A DNA stretch of 64,000 nucleotides, from assembly GCF_022348085.1 (NCBI RefSeq), contig NZ_JAKRFN010000025.1:27804-91803 (forward strand), written 5' to 3'. A model generated the notes under the pieces. It was not told where the DNA came from and searched no databases. It saw nothing but the letters and a program-made list of their open reading frames with translations. The stretch is from Mycobacterium sp. PSTR-4-N. GTDB taxonomy: Bacteria > Actinomycetota > Actinomycetes > Mycobacteriales > Mycobacteriaceae. Positions 18,034 to 26,396 of this stretch are shown here, in pieces (position 1 is the stretch's first letter; each line of letters begins with the position of its first letter). The position numbers and the translations under genes were made by a program.

Positions 18034-18402
18034 CTAGCTTCGGCGCTTCATCGGCTGCAGATACTCGTACCACCGCACGACCAGCCCGTCCCGGCACTCC
18101 ACGATCGTGCAGTTGCGTAAGCCCACGGTGGAACCGTCGAGCAGCGTGACCACTTCATCGAGCTCCACCGCCGCCCGGTCGCCGTCCCCGATCGAGCCGA
18201 GGACCACGTACTCCAACGCCGCGAACTCTGTACCGCAGATGGTCCCGAGGTATTCGGCCACCGCCGGACCGTGCACTGTCCCGCTGACGTAGGGCTCGTA
18301 CATCGTCGCGTCGGTGGCGAACAACTGGCGCATGGTCGCCACGTCCGCGTTCGCCTGCGCGTTCTTGACTGCGAGGAACAGGTCGTACGCGCTCCTCGTC
18401 AC
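18034..18402 (-). CDS. SnoaL/NTF2-like protein
   Basis: 122 residues of the SnoaL-like alpha+beta barrel, with the helix AYDLFLAVKNAQANADV, the YEPYVSGTVHGPAVAEYL segment and the conserved end RDGLVVRWYEYLQPMK. The fold serves as an isomerase, epoxide hydrolase or small-molecule binding domain. The open frame runs on upstream, but the GTG at 18402 overlaps the previous stop by four bases (GTGA), which fixes it. It forms a coupled pair with the similar gene before it. No catalytic role can be assigned. Confidence 0.75.
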   Translation of the reverse strand: MTRSAYDLFLAVKNAQANADVATMRQLFATDATMYEPYVSGTVHGPAVAEYLGTICGTEFAALEYVVLGSIGDGDRAAVELDEVVTLLDGSTVGLRNCTIVECRDGLVVRWYEYLQPMKRRS

Positions 18403-18791
18403 GGCTTGCGATTCTTCAGCGGCTGGATGTAGTCCCACAACCGGCTCAATCGTCCGTCCGTCAGCGTCACCCAGGTGGTGCCCTCCACGGTCGCCGACCG
18501 ATTTCCGGTGTGGATCGTCTGCGTCCATTCGACAGCTGCGGTGTCCCCGTCGGCGAGAGCTCGGACGACCTCGATCGAGGACCGGTCGAAATCCCGCCCG
18601 AGCATGCCCCCGATATGCTCGGCGATTGCAGTAGAGCCGCGCAGTGTTCCGACGAATGTGTCGTACCACAGTGCGTTCTCAGTGAAGCAGTCCAGCGCCC
18701 GGGCGCGGTCGCCGGCCAGCATGCTGTCCATCGCGCGCTTCCAAACCTGCAGAACAGGACTACCGGGAGCAAACCAGTCGGTCTGTGACAT
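18399..18791 (-). CDS. SnoaL/NTF2-like protein, paralogue
   Basis: 130 residues of the same SnoaL fold as its partner, ending in the nearly identical DGRLSRLWDYIQPLK pattern. DCFTENALWYDTFVGTLRG resembles limonene-1,2-epoxide hydrolase-like and aldol-isomerase SnoaL proteins. The two probably form a heterodimer, because they are adjacent, similar and translationally coupled. It is the first gene after motif site 6, so it belongs to the catabolic regulon by inference. Confidence 0.75.
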   Translation of the reverse strand: MSQTDWFAPGSPVLQVWKRAMDSMLAGDRARALDCFTENALWYDTFVGTLRGSTAIAEHIGGMLGRDFDRSSIEVVRALADGDTAAVEWTQTIHTGNRSATVEGTTWVTLTDGRLSRLWDYIQPLKNRKP

Positions 18792-18844
18792 GGATGCATG
18801 ATCAGGTGCGCCGAGGCATTGTCGCCGGGCCCCCGCGGAACAAC

Positions 18845-18860
18845 GGCCCGACTGGGGGAG
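18845..18860 (-). promoter_or_regulatory. Cluster motif site 6 (putative operator)
   Basis: CTCCCCCAGTCGGGCC on the minus strand, 54 bases before the SnoaL gene start at 18791. It holds the same 13-mer as site 5. Confidence 0.5.
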
Positions 18861-18862
18861 CC

Positions 18863-19702
18863 TCAGCCAGGAAGGGTTTCACCGCCGATCGGGGCCAGCA
18901 CTTCACCGCTGTAGTACGACGACAACCGGCCCGCGGCGAAGAACACGTACGACGGCGCGATCTCGTCGGGTTGGGCCGCTCGCCCCATCGGCACGTGCTC
19001 ACCGAACGACTCGGTCTTCTCGGCCGGCATCGTCGCCGGAATCAGCGGGGTCCACACCGGCCCGGGCGCAACGCAATTCACCCGGATGTTGCGCTGGGCG
19101 AGCGACTGGGCCAGCGAGTAGGTCAGGGCGATCACCGCGCCCTTGGTCGCCGAATAGTCGATGAGCGACTTGTTGCCACGCAGCCCGTTGATCGATCCGG
19201 TGTTGATGATCGCCGACCCGTCCGGCAGATGCGCCAGCGCGGCTTTCGTGACGTGGAAGAAGCTGTCGATGTTGACCGAGAAGGTCCGCCGCCATTGCTC
19301 GTCGCTGATCTCGGTCAGATCGGACACCGGCGACTGGAACGCCACGTTGTTGACGACGATGTCCAGTCCGCCGAGCTGTTGAACCGTCTCGTCGACCACG
19401 GACCGGCAGTGCGCGGCGTCGGCCAGGTCACCGGGCAGATGGACCGCCCGCCTGCCGGCCGCCTCGACCAGCGACACGGTGTGTGCAGCGTCGTCGCGTT
19501 CGTCGAGGTAGGCGATCGCGACATCGGCACCCTCCTTGGCGAAGGCCACCGCGACCGCCCGTCCGATACCGGAGTCACCCCCGGTGATCAGCGCCCGCTT
19601 GCCCTCGAGCAGTCCGGTGCCGACGTAGTCGGCCATCTCGTCGCGTGGCTTGTCGGCCATATCGGCTGTCTGGCCGGGATAGGGAATCACACCGTCTGGC
19701 AT
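18863..19702 (-). CDS. SDR oxidoreductase (YghA/GsiB-neighbour type)
   Basis: 279 residues. The N-terminal extension of about 30 residues (IPYPGQTADMADKPRDEM) is typical of a stress-associated SDR subfamily. TGGDSGIG binds NAD(P), NNVA follows, and YSATK holds the catalytic pair. The ATG at 19702 has AGGAGG eight bases upstream. It ends next to motif site 6, but its own promoter region has no such motif, and the membrane and DUF genes beyond look like general stress genes. I place it outside the catabolic cluster. Confidence 0.85.
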   Translation of the reverse strand: MPDGVIPYPGQTADMADKPRDEMADYVGTGLLEGKRALITGGDSGIGRAVAVAFAKEGADVAIAYLDERDDAAHTVSLVEAAGRRAVHLPGDLADAAHCRSVVDETVQQLGGLDIVVNNVAFQSPVSDLTEISDEQWRRTFSVNIDSFFHVTKAALAHLPDGSAIINTGSINGLRGNKSLIDYSATKGAVIALTYSLAQSLAQRNIRVNCVAPGPVWTPLIPATMPAEKTESFGEHVPMGRAAQPDEIAPSYVFFAAGRLSSYYSGEVLAPIGGETLPG

Positions 19703-19764
19703 GGGACCTCCTGAAGCTCGTCGGCTGTCAGGGCGTCGTCGTACCCCGGGAAGGGGTGGCGAAA

Positions 19765-20265
19765 CTACGGGTCCGTGCGGCGAAGGGCGAGGGGTAGCAC
19801 CACCCAGAACGAGGCGAACACCACCAGCGCGGCCGGCCCGGCGATCAGCGCCGCGGTCAGGCCGGCGACGGCGTCGAAGATGATGACCGTCATCCCGGTG
19901 ACCGCGACACCGAGGAGCAACAGACCGGCGTAGGCACACCGGTGCGCTGCCTTGACCAACGTCCCGAGACGATGGCGTCGGAACAGCAGTCGATGCATGC
20001 CGACCGGGGCGATCAGCAGTGCCATGGAGAGCACCGCCGCGCTCACCGTCGCCAGATAGACCACCTGCATCTTCTGGCCCAGCATCGTGAACCGCTGCTG
20101 GAACGGCAGCGTCAGCAGGAACCCGGTGAGCAGCTGCACCCCGGTCTGCACCACCCGCAGCTCCTGCAGAAGGCTGGTCCAATTGCGGTCCAGCCGTTCG
20201 GTTTCCGTTTCGTTCCGGGCGCTCCGGTCCCATCCTCCGTCGCCGTCGAGGGGATGCGCGTTCAC
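19765..20265 (-). CDS. DUF6328 membrane protein
   Basis: 166 residues with a conserved cytoplasmic lead (ETERLDRNWTSLLQELRVVQ) and four hydrophobic segments at about 44-62, 69-88, 107-128 and 134-156. The pattern fits DUF6328, a bacterial membrane family of unknown function. GTG start, 73 bases from a divergent DUF4235 gene. The neighbourhood of small membrane proteins suggests an envelope or stress role, without direct support. Confidence 0.7.
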   Translation of the reverse strand: MNAHPLDGDGGWDRSARNETETERLDRNWTSLLQELRVVQTGVQLLTGFLLTLPFQQRFTMLGQKMQVVYLATVSAAVLSMALLIAPVGMHRLLFRRHRLGTLVKAAHRCAYAGLLLLGVAVTGMTVIIFDAVAGLTAALIAGPAALVVFASFWVVLPLALRRTDP

Positions 20266-20338
20266 GGGTCGATCTTCGCATCCGCCCCTTCCCGTCGCAC
20301 AGAGTTTGGTAACGGCGGGCTCGGGTAATCAGCGGGCC

Positions 20339-20614
20339 ATGAGCAGGCTGTCCAGGAAGTTGTACACCCCGCTGTCGGTCGCCACCGGTGTCGGTGGCGG
20401 CCTGCTTGCCGGGCAGATCTTCGGTCAGATCTGGAAGCGGGTCGGACAGAACGATCCCGAACCCCCGGACCCCAAAGACCTCAGCTACTCGACGAAGTCG
20501 GTGTTGATCGCCGGCGCGATGCAAGGGCTGATCGTCGGCCTGGTGCGGGCCAGCCTGCAGCGGGCCAGCGCTCACGGTTATCAAGCGCTCACGAACGAAC
20601 CCCCGCCTGGCTGA
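20339..20614 (+). CDS. DUF4235 small membrane protein
   Basis: 91 residues from the ATG at 20339. Two hydrophobic, glycine-rich segments are seen (LSVATGVGGGLLAGQIFGQI and VLIAGAMQGLIVGLVRASLQ) with a proline-rich linker between. This fits DUF4235, common in actinobacteria and without known function. A much longer open frame upstream belongs to the antisense of DUF6328 and is not coding. Confidence 0.7.
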   Translation: MSRLSRKLYTPLSVATGVGGGLLAGQIFGQIWKRVGQNDPEPPDPKDLSYSTKSVLIAGAMQGLIVGLVRASLQRASAHGYQALTNEPPPG

Positions 20615-20684
20615 GCAGTGAACTCATAGCTTTTCCACAGCTCTCGATGGGCATGTTCTTAATCGCTCGTCGGACCGTGGAGAC

Positions 20685-20924
20685 ATGTCTCGCTCGATCG
20701 ACACCCGGCTGCTCGGGTGCGCAGCTGTCCTCGCGCTACCCGCAAGCCTCGCGGTGATGCTGATGGCGACGCCGGGCGCGGTCTCGCCGCTTCTGTACTG
20801 GACGGTGTCAGGAATCGCGCTGGCCATCGCTTTGGCCGTGCTCGTCGCCGGCGAATGCGCGTGGGAGAACACCGTCGCCGAAGCCCAGGCCGCCGGCTTG
20901 GTGGCCAGCGAACCCGGACACTAG
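20685..20924 (+). CDS. Small two-helix membrane protein, unknown
   Basis: 79 residues with two hydrophobic segments (about 9-28 and 37-57) and a short acidic tail. I do not recognise a family. GGAG lies directly before the ATG, and the codon pattern looks like its neighbours. It follows DUF4235 after 70 bases on the same strand. Confidence 0.5.
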   Translation: MSRSIDTRLLGCAAVLALPASLAVMLMATPGAVSPLLYWTVSGIALAIALAVLVAGECAWENTVAEAQAAGLVASEPGH

Positions 20925-20948
20925 GCCCGGATCACGTCGCAGACGGGA

Positions 20949-21821
20949 TCAGCGGGCCGGGATCTCGTCGGCGAGCGCGATCAGCCTGGCGCGGACCAAC
21001 TCGGGCTGCTCGTCGAGGATGAAGTGGCCGCCGTCGACGAGCTCCAGCGTGTAGTCGTCGGCGCGGGCGGTCTCGGCCGCGGCCAGCGACGGATGGATCG
21101 CGAGATCCTTGCGGGCGAACAGCGCCCGGGTGGGCACGGTCGACCACCGCCGCTCGGGGTTGCGCGCACTTTCGCGGGCCTCCCGCAGCAGGAACGTCCG
21201 ATAGGTGTCGCGCGCGGTGCGGGCGACCATCGGGTCCCGGAACGCGTCGGCGTAGACCTTCGCCGTCTGCCGGTCGAGATTCGGCGCGGCCGACCGGAAG
21301 ATCACCCGCTCCAGATACGGTGTGCGCCGTTGCAGCGGCGCTCCGATCGTGGCCACGAACGGCTGGTAGAGCAGGAACCGCCACAGGTGCGGGGCGAGGG
21401 CTTTCGCCGAGATCCACGGGTGCGGGATGTTGAGCACCAGATAGCCGTCGATCCGCTCGGGCACCCGCAGCGCCAGCAGATGGCCGATGAATCCGCCCCA
21501 GTCGTGACCGACGAGCAGCACGTGCTCCAGACCCATTGCGTCCATCAGCGCCACCAGGTCACTGACCACGTCCTCTTTGGCCCATTTGTGCGGTGCCGGG
21601 CCCGACCAGCCGTAGCCCGGTAGGTCGGGGGCGATGATCCGCAGCCCGGGCAGCGGATCGGCCAGCAGGTCGCGATACGCCCAGTGGTGTTGAGGCCAGC
21701 CGTGCAGCGCCAGCACCGGCCTGCCGTCCTCGGGTCCGGCCTCGGTCACGTGGAAGCGGACACCTCGCGCGGTCACGTGACTGCGGCGGACCCCTCCGAT
21801 CGGCGGGGGTTGGTTCGTCAT
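20949..21821 (-). CDS. Alpha/beta hydrolase, epoxide-hydrolase-like
   Basis: 290 residues. HGWPQHHW is the oxyanion HGxP motif, GHDWGG carries the Asp nucleophile of epoxide hydrolases and haloalkane dehalogenases, and DGGHF near the end gives the catalytic His. An Asp in FARKDLAIHP may be the third member. Hydrolysis of an epoxide or halide is the family reaction; the substrate is unknown. The ATG follows TAGTCT and seven bases, predicting a leaderless mRNA. Confidence 0.82.
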   Translation of the reverse strand: MTNQPPPIGGVRRSHVTARGVRFHVTEAGPEDGRPVLALHGWPQHHWAYRDLLADPLPGLRIIAPDLPGYGWSGPAPHKWAKEDVVSDLVALMDAMGLEHVLLVGHDWGGFIGHLLALRVPERIDGYLVLNIPHPWISAKALAPHLWRFLLYQPFVATIGAPLQRRTPYLERVIFRSAAPNLDRQTAKVYADAFRDPMVARTARDTYRTFLLREARESARNPERRWSTVPTRALFARKDLAIHPSLAAAETARADDYTLELVDGGHFILDEQPELVRARLIALADEIPAR

Positions 21822-21828
21822 GCCCCTG

Positions 21829-21852
21829 AGACTAACGGGGAGGGTTTACGGT
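21829..21852. promoter_or_regulatory. Divergent leaderless promoters
   Basis: Minus strand: TAGTCT (21834-21829), seven bases, ATG at 21821. Plus strand: TACGGT (21847-21852), six bases, ATG at 21859. Both fit the TANNNT -10 box with the start codon at or one base from +1. Confidence 0.55.
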
Positions 21853-21858
21853 GCTGAT

Positions 21859-23730
21859 ATGCCCGGGTACCGCGACCTGTTCGACGCCAGCATCTCCGAC
21901 CCCGAAGCGTTCTGGGCCGACGCGGCCACCGCTGTCACCTGGACCCGCGCGCCTCAGCGCATCCTCGACGACAGCCGGCCGCCGTTCTACCGGTGGTTCC
22001 CCGACGCCGAACTCAACACCTGCGCCAACGCCCTCGACCGACACGTCGAGGCCGGCCGCGGTGAGCAGGCCGCGCTGATCTACGACTCCGCGGTGACCGA
22101 CACCCAGCGCACCTACACCTATCGCGAATTGACGGACGAGACTGCGCGATTCGCGGGCGCGCTGCGCGATCTCGGCGTCGGCCGCGGTGACCGGGTGATC
22201 ATCTACATGCCGATGATCCCCGAGGCCGTCATCGCGATGCTGGCCTGCGCGCGACTGGGCGCGGTGCACTCGGTGGTCTTCGGCGGCTTCGCACCCCACG
22301 AACTGGCGGTCCGTATCGACGACGTGCAACCGGCGGTGATCGTCTCGGCGTCCTGCGGGATCGAGCCCACCCGCGTCGTCGAGTACAAACCCATGCTCGA
22401 CGCCGCGATCGGGATGACCAGCCACCCACCACGCCATTGTGTTGTGGTGCAACGGGATCGGCATCGCTGCGAGCTCATCGAAGGCCGCGATCTGGACTGG
22501 GCCGACGTGATGGCCGCGGCGAGTCCCGTCGACCCGGTCCCCGTCGCCGCCACCGATCCGCTCTACGTGCTCTACACCTCGGGCACCACAGGCAAACCCA
22601 AAGGCATCGTGCGCGACAACGGTGGCCACGCCGTCGCGCTGCTGTGGAGCATGAAGCACATCTACGACATCGCCCCCGGCGACGTGTTCTGGGCGGCCTC
22701 GGACGTGGGCTGGGTGGTCGGCCACTCCTACATCGTCTACGCCCCACTGCTTCTCGGCGCGACGACCATGCTCTACGAGGGCAAGCCTGTCGGCACCCCC
22801 GACCCGGGCGCGTTCTGGCGGGTGATCTCCGAGCACGGCGTCAAAGCACTGTTCACCGCGCCCACCGCGATCCGCGCCATCCGCAAGGAGGACCCCGAGG
22901 GCACGCATGTGGGCAGATACGACCTCTCGTCGCTGCAGTACCTGTTCCTGGCCGGCGAGCGCCTCGACCCCGACACCTACCACTGGGCCGCCGACAAACT
23001 CGGCGTCCCGGTGATCGACCACTGGTGGCAGACCGAGACCGGCTGGCCGATCGCGGCGAATCCCATGGGAACGCAAGCTCTTCCGATCAAAGCGGGATCA
23101 CCGACGGTGCCGATGCCGGGCTTCGACGTGCACATCCTGCGCGAGGACGGCAGCGACTGCGACCCCGAGCAGGAAGGCGCCATCTGCATCCGCCTGCCGC
23201 TGCCGCCGGGGACCCTGCCGACGCTGTGGCACGCCGATGAGCGCTATCAGCAGTCCTACCTGTCCGAATATCCCGGCTACTACCTGACCGGCGACGGCGG
23301 CCACTTCGACACCGACGGCTACCTGTTCGTGATGGGACGGATCGACGACGTGATCAACGTCGCCGGGCACCGGCTGTCGACCGGCGCGATCGAAGAGGTG
23401 CTGGCGACCCACCCCGCCGTCGCCGAGTGCGCGGTCATCGGGGTGCCCGACGAGATCAAGGGGCAGGCGCCGCGCGGACTGGTGGTCGTCAAAGCCGGCG
23501 CCGCCACCGACGGTCTGGCCGATGAGCTGGTCCAACTGGTGCGCGACGAGATCGGGGCCGTCGCCGCGTTCCGGCTCGTCGACGTGGTCCCCGCTCTGCC
23601 GAAGACGCGGTCGGGCAAGATCCTGCGCAAGACCATGCGGGGGTTGGCCACCGGCCGGGACGAACCGGTGCCGTCGACCATCGAGGACCCGGCCGTCCTG
23701 GACAAGCTCGGGCCGATCCTGCGCCCCTGA
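21859..23730 (+). CDS. prpE: Propionyl-CoA/acyl-CoA synthetase (PrpE type)
   Basis: 623 residues from the ATG at 21859. An ACAS-type N-terminal domain (YRDLFDASISDPEAFWADAA) is followed by the AMP loop YTSGTTGKPKG with the PrpE-like continuation IVRDNGGHAVAL. GRIDDVINVAGHRLSTGAIE and the acetylatable lysine in KTRSGKILRK end the protein. It converts propionate (or acetate or a similar short acid) to its CoA ester. The promoter gives a leaderless ATG. A 7-bp hairpin follows the stop. The exact acid is inferred from the PrpE-like loop. Confidence 0.82.
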   Translation: MPGYRDLFDASISDPEAFWADAATAVTWTRAPQRILDDSRPPFYRWFPDAELNTCANALDRHVEAGRGEQAALIYDSAVTDTQRTYTYRELTDETARFAGALRDLGVGRGDRVIIYMPMIPEAVIAMLACARLGAVHSVVFGGFAPHELAVRIDDVQPAVIVSASCGIEPTRVVEYKPMLDAAIGMTSHPPRHCVVVQRDRHRCELIEGRDLDWADVMAAASPVDPVPVAATDPLYVLYTSGTTGKPKGIVRDNGGHAVALLWSMKHIYDIAPGDVFWAASDVGWVVGHSYIVYAPLLLGATTMLYEGKPVGTPDPGAFWRVISEHGVKALFTAPTAIRAIRKEDPEGTHVGRYDLSSLQYLFLAGERLDPDTYHWAADKLGVPVIDHWWQTETGWPIAANPMGTQALPIKAGSPTVPMPGFDVHILREDGSDCDPEQEGAICIRLPLPPGTLPTLWHADERYQQSYLSEYPGYYLTGDGGHFDTDGYLFVMGRIDDVINVAGHRLSTGAIEEVLATHPAVAECAVIGVPDEIKGQAPRGLVVVKAGAATDGLADELVQLVRDEIGAVAAFRLVDVVPALPKTRSGKILRKTMRGLATGRDEPVPSTIEDPAVLDKLGPILRP

Positions 23731-23739
23731 GGGGTGTTA

Positions 23740-23758
23740 ACCCCGCGGCGGGCGGGGT
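23740..23758 (+). terminator. GC hairpin after prpE-like gene
   Basis: ACCCCGC (23740-23746) pairs with GCGGGGT (23752-23758) around a 5-base loop, 10 bases after the stop. No clear T tract. Confidence 0.4.
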
Positions 23759-23804
23759 ACCTCTTCGGCACGCACGTCAATATGACGCGCTGAAGGAGGA
23801 CGGG

Positions 23805-24272
23805 ATGGCGGACAGCCCGAAATACATGGCCGTGCAGGGCGCAGCGCTGATCGTCGCGGTCGCGCTGACGGTCATCGGAGTCCTCGGTTTCGTCCCCGGT
23901 GTGACCTCCGGGCTCGATCGGCTGAGCTGGGCGGGCCAGCACTCCGGCGCCCTGCTGTTCGGCATGTTCGTGGTCTCGGTGCTGCTCAACGTCGTGCACA
24001 TCGTGGTGGGCGTCGCGGGATTCGCGGGCGCACGCAGCTACGCCGCCGCGCGCGCCTACCTGCTCGGCGGCGGACTCATCTATCTGAGCCTGTGGCTCTA
24101 CGGGATTTTCGTCGAACACGGCAGCAACGCCCACGTCATCCCGCTCAACGGCGCAGACAACTGGCTGCACGCCGGCATCGGGGCGGTGATGGTGCTGCTG
24201 GCGGTCACGCTCGCCGGCCAGCACGACCCCACCAAGCGACGCTCGCGGGTTCGCCGCGCCGCCAGCCACTGA
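23805..24272 (+). CDS. DUF4383 membrane protein
   Basis: 155 residues with four hydrophobic segments (about 10-34, 46-66, 74-104 and 118-141) and a basic tail (KRRSRVRRAA). The HVVVGVAGFAGA-like second segment and overall layout match DUF4383, an actinobacterial membrane family of unknown function. AAGGAGG precedes the ATG. It converges with the ppx gene, ending nine bases from it. Confidence 0.72.
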   Translation: MADSPKYMAVQGAALIVAVALTVIGVLGFVPGVTSGLDRLSWAGQHSGALLFGMFVVSVLLNVVHIVVGVAGFAGARSYAAARAYLLGGGLIYLSLWLYGIFVEHGSNAHVIPLNGADNWLHAGIGAVMVLLAVTLAGQHDPTKRRSRVRRAASH

Positions 24273-24281
24273 GCCACGCCG

Positions 24282-25223
24282 TCAGGCGATCGACAGCGCG
24301 ATCCCGTCGAGGATGTCGTGCTCGCTGACCAGCAACCGGTCGATGCCGGCACGCTCGCCGAGCACCGCAGCCAGCTCCGTCACGATCAGCGCGCCGCCGC
24401 CGATCACGTCGACCCGGCCCTCGTGCATCGGGCCCAACACCGCACGCTGGGCCCGCGTCATCGCCAGCAGGTCGGTACAGACGGGGAGAAGGTCGTCGAA
24501 ACTCACGGAGGACAGGTGGATCGCGTCCGAGTCGTAGGTGGTCATCTTCCGCGCCAGCGCCGCCAGCGTGGTCATCGTCCCCGCAACGCCGACCCACGTC
24601 CTGGCCTGCTGCACCGGCACCTGCGCGAGCACGGTGTCGAGCGCCTCGCGGACCACTGCCCGCGCCGCGTCGATCTCGTCGGGAGTCGGCGGATCGGAGT
24701 GCAGGCACCGTTCGGTCAACCGCACACACCCGATGTCCGCCGAGTACGCGGCCTCCACATCGTCGGAGCCGAGCACCACCTCGGTCGAGCCGCCACCGAG
24801 ATCGACCACCACGAACGGTGCTGCCGCGGAATCCAATTCGCCGACCGCACCGAGGAAGGACAGCCGCGCCTCCTGCTCGCCGGTGATCACCTCGGCCACC
24901 GCCCCCGGCACCACCGCACCGAGCACATCCGACGTCATCGCGAAGAACTCGTCCCGATTGCCGGCGTCGCGCGCCGCTGACGTCGCCACCATCCGCACCG
25001 CCGACACCTCGTGATCGCGCATCAACGCGGCGTAGGCCTCGAGTGCGGCCCGGGTCCGGGCCAACGCCTCGGGCGCGAACTCGCCGGTGGCGTCCACGCC
25101 CTGCCCCAGTCGCACGATCCGCATCTCGCGATGCACATCGGTGAGCCGCCCGCCCGCGACGTCGGCGATCAGCAGGCGAATCGAGTTGGTTCCGCAGTCC
25201 ACCGCGGCCACCCTCGCGCTCAT
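24282..25223 (-). CDS. ppx2: Exopolyphosphatase/GppA phosphatase (Rv1026-like)
   Basis: 313 residues of the Ppx/GppA branch of the ASKHA ATPase fold. AVDCGTNSIRLL is the first phosphate loop, VVVDLGGGSTE the second, and VGVAGT the third. The family removes terminal phosphates from polyphosphate or pppGpp. In M. tuberculosis the gene at this place is Rv1026. The ATG at 25223 overlaps the DUF501 stop by four bases and has GGAGG seven bases upstream, so it is preferred over a GTG two codons earlier. Confidence 0.87.
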   Translation of the reverse strand: MSARVAAVDCGTNSIRLLIADVAGGRLTDVHREMRIVRLGQGVDATGEFAPEALARTRAALEAYAALMRDHEVSAVRMVATSAARDAGNRDEFFAMTSDVLGAVVPGAVAEVITGEQEARLSFLGAVGELDSAAAPFVVVDLGGGSTEVVLGSDDVEAAYSADIGCVRLTERCLHSDPPTPDEIDAARAVVREALDTVLAQVPVQQARTWVGVAGTMTTLAALARKMTTYDSDAIHLSSVSFDDLLPVCTDLLAMTRAQRAVLGPMHEGRVDVIGGGALIVTELAAVLGERAGIDRLLVSEHDILDGIALSIA

Positions 25224-25711
25224 GTCCACACCTCCGAATCGAGAATGCCGGCCATCTCTGGCTCGGCCGCGAGCAGCGCCAACGCCTCGTCACCGAACGG
25301 GTTGACGCCGGGGCCCTTGGCCAGCGAGTGGGCGATCACCACGTGCAGGCACTTCACCCGGTCCGGCATGCCGCCTCCCGAGAACGTCGTGCCCAGCGGC
25401 TCGATCGCGTCGCGCTCGGCCAGATACGACTCGTGCGCGCGCCGATACGCCGCAGCCAACGCGGGATCCTCCGCCAGCCGCTGGGTCATCTCCCGCATCA
25501 ACCCCGACGATTCCAACCGGCTCGCCGCCGCCGTCAACGCCGGATGCGTCAGGTAGTACAGCGTCGGGAACGGGGTGCCGTCGGGCAGCTTCGGCGCGGT
25601 CTTCACCACGGCGGGATCCCCGTCGGGGCAGCGGTAGGCGATCTCGAGAACACCGCGCGGCTCACGGCCCAACTGCCGCGCGACCATCTCCAGATCCGTC
25701 GGCTCAACCAC
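25220..25711 (-). CDS. DUF501 protein (Rv1025-like)
   Basis: 163 residues from the GTG at 25711, overlapping the ftsB-like stop by eight bases. The typical DUF501 segments TLYYLTHP, PDRVKCLHVVIAHSLA and GVNPFGDE are present. The family is universal in actinobacteria and sits between the FtsB-like and Ppx genes. No biochemical function is known. An ATG at 25687 is a possible shorter start. Confidence 0.8.
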   Translation of the reverse strand: MVEPTDLEMVARQLGREPRGVLEIAYRCPDGDPAVVKTAPKLPDGTPFPTLYYLTHPALTAAASRLESSGLMREMTQRLAEDPALAAAYRRAHESYLAERDAIEPLGTTFSGGGMPDRVKCLHVVIAHSLAKGPGVNPFGDEALALLAAEPEMAGILDSEVWT

Positions 25712-26393
25712 CGGGCGCCGGCGGTGGGGCGGGCGGGGCAGGAGCAGGCGGCGGCGGCACGGGCGGAGCCGTCGGCGTGATGCCATGCGGTGCATCGGCG
25801 ATCGTGTGCCACAGCGCCGTGTACCAGGGATCGGAACCTGCGACCGGCCCCGCACCCTGCGGGGCCTGGCCTGCTTGCGTGGCCCCGGCCGGGAGCTGCA
25901 CCTGATATGGGATCTCCCCCGGCATCACGAAGCCCAGCCGCTCACGCGCCTGCGCGGCGATGAACACCGGATCAGCCAGCTTCGCCTTCTGCGACTCCAG
26001 ATCGGCGATCTGATCCCGCAGTTGGGACTCCGAGGCCTGCAACTGCTTCATCTCGGTGCGCTGGCTGAAGTACGTGCGCACGGGCCCGGCGATGGTCAAC
26101 GTCAGCACGCAGATCACTGCTGCCAGGATCGCGGCGCGCCGCGCCGTCGAGCCGAACCGTTGATCGGCCGACGCCTGCATGGATGCAGCGATCGACGCAC
26201 GGATCGACGTGCCCGGGGCGGTCTGCTCGACCTCAGCGGGAGGTGTGCCGTCGGACCCGTCGGCCACCCGTGGTTCTGGTGCGCTGCGCTCACGACGGCC
26301 CGAGGTGACCCCGGGCTTGGCCCGCCCAGGCTTACCCGGCCCGGCGGGCCGGGACGTGCGCCGCCGAGGGTCGGGCCGCTTCGCTTCGGGCAC
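25704..26393 (-). CDS. FtsB/DivIC septum formation initiator (Rv1024-like)
   Basis: 229 residues: a basic, proline-rich cytoplasmic N terminus, one transmembrane helix around residues 83-103, then a periplasmic coiled coil (QRTEMKQLQASESQLRDQIA) and a proline/alanine-rich tail. This is the FtsB/DivIC plan, linking divisome proteins FtsQ and FtsL. GTG start three bases after the eno stop, so it is co-transcribed with enolase. Confidence 0.85.
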   Translation of the reverse strand: MPEAKRPDPRRRTSRPAGPGKPGRAKPGVTSGRRERSAPEPRVADGSDGTPPAEVEQTAPGTSIRASIAASMQASADQRFGSTARRAAILAAVICVLTLTIAGPVRTYFSQRTEMKQLQASESQLRDQIADLESQKAKLADPVFIAAQARERLGFVMPGEIPYQVQLPAGATQAGQAPQGAGPVAGSDPWYTALWHTIADAPHGITPTAPPVPPPPAPAPPAPPPAPGG

Positions 26394-26396
26394 AGG

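Noticed and set aside
20631..20639. TTTTCCACA, similar to a DnaA box
   Set aside because: A single copy, with no dnaA, dnaN or AT-rich cluster nearby.
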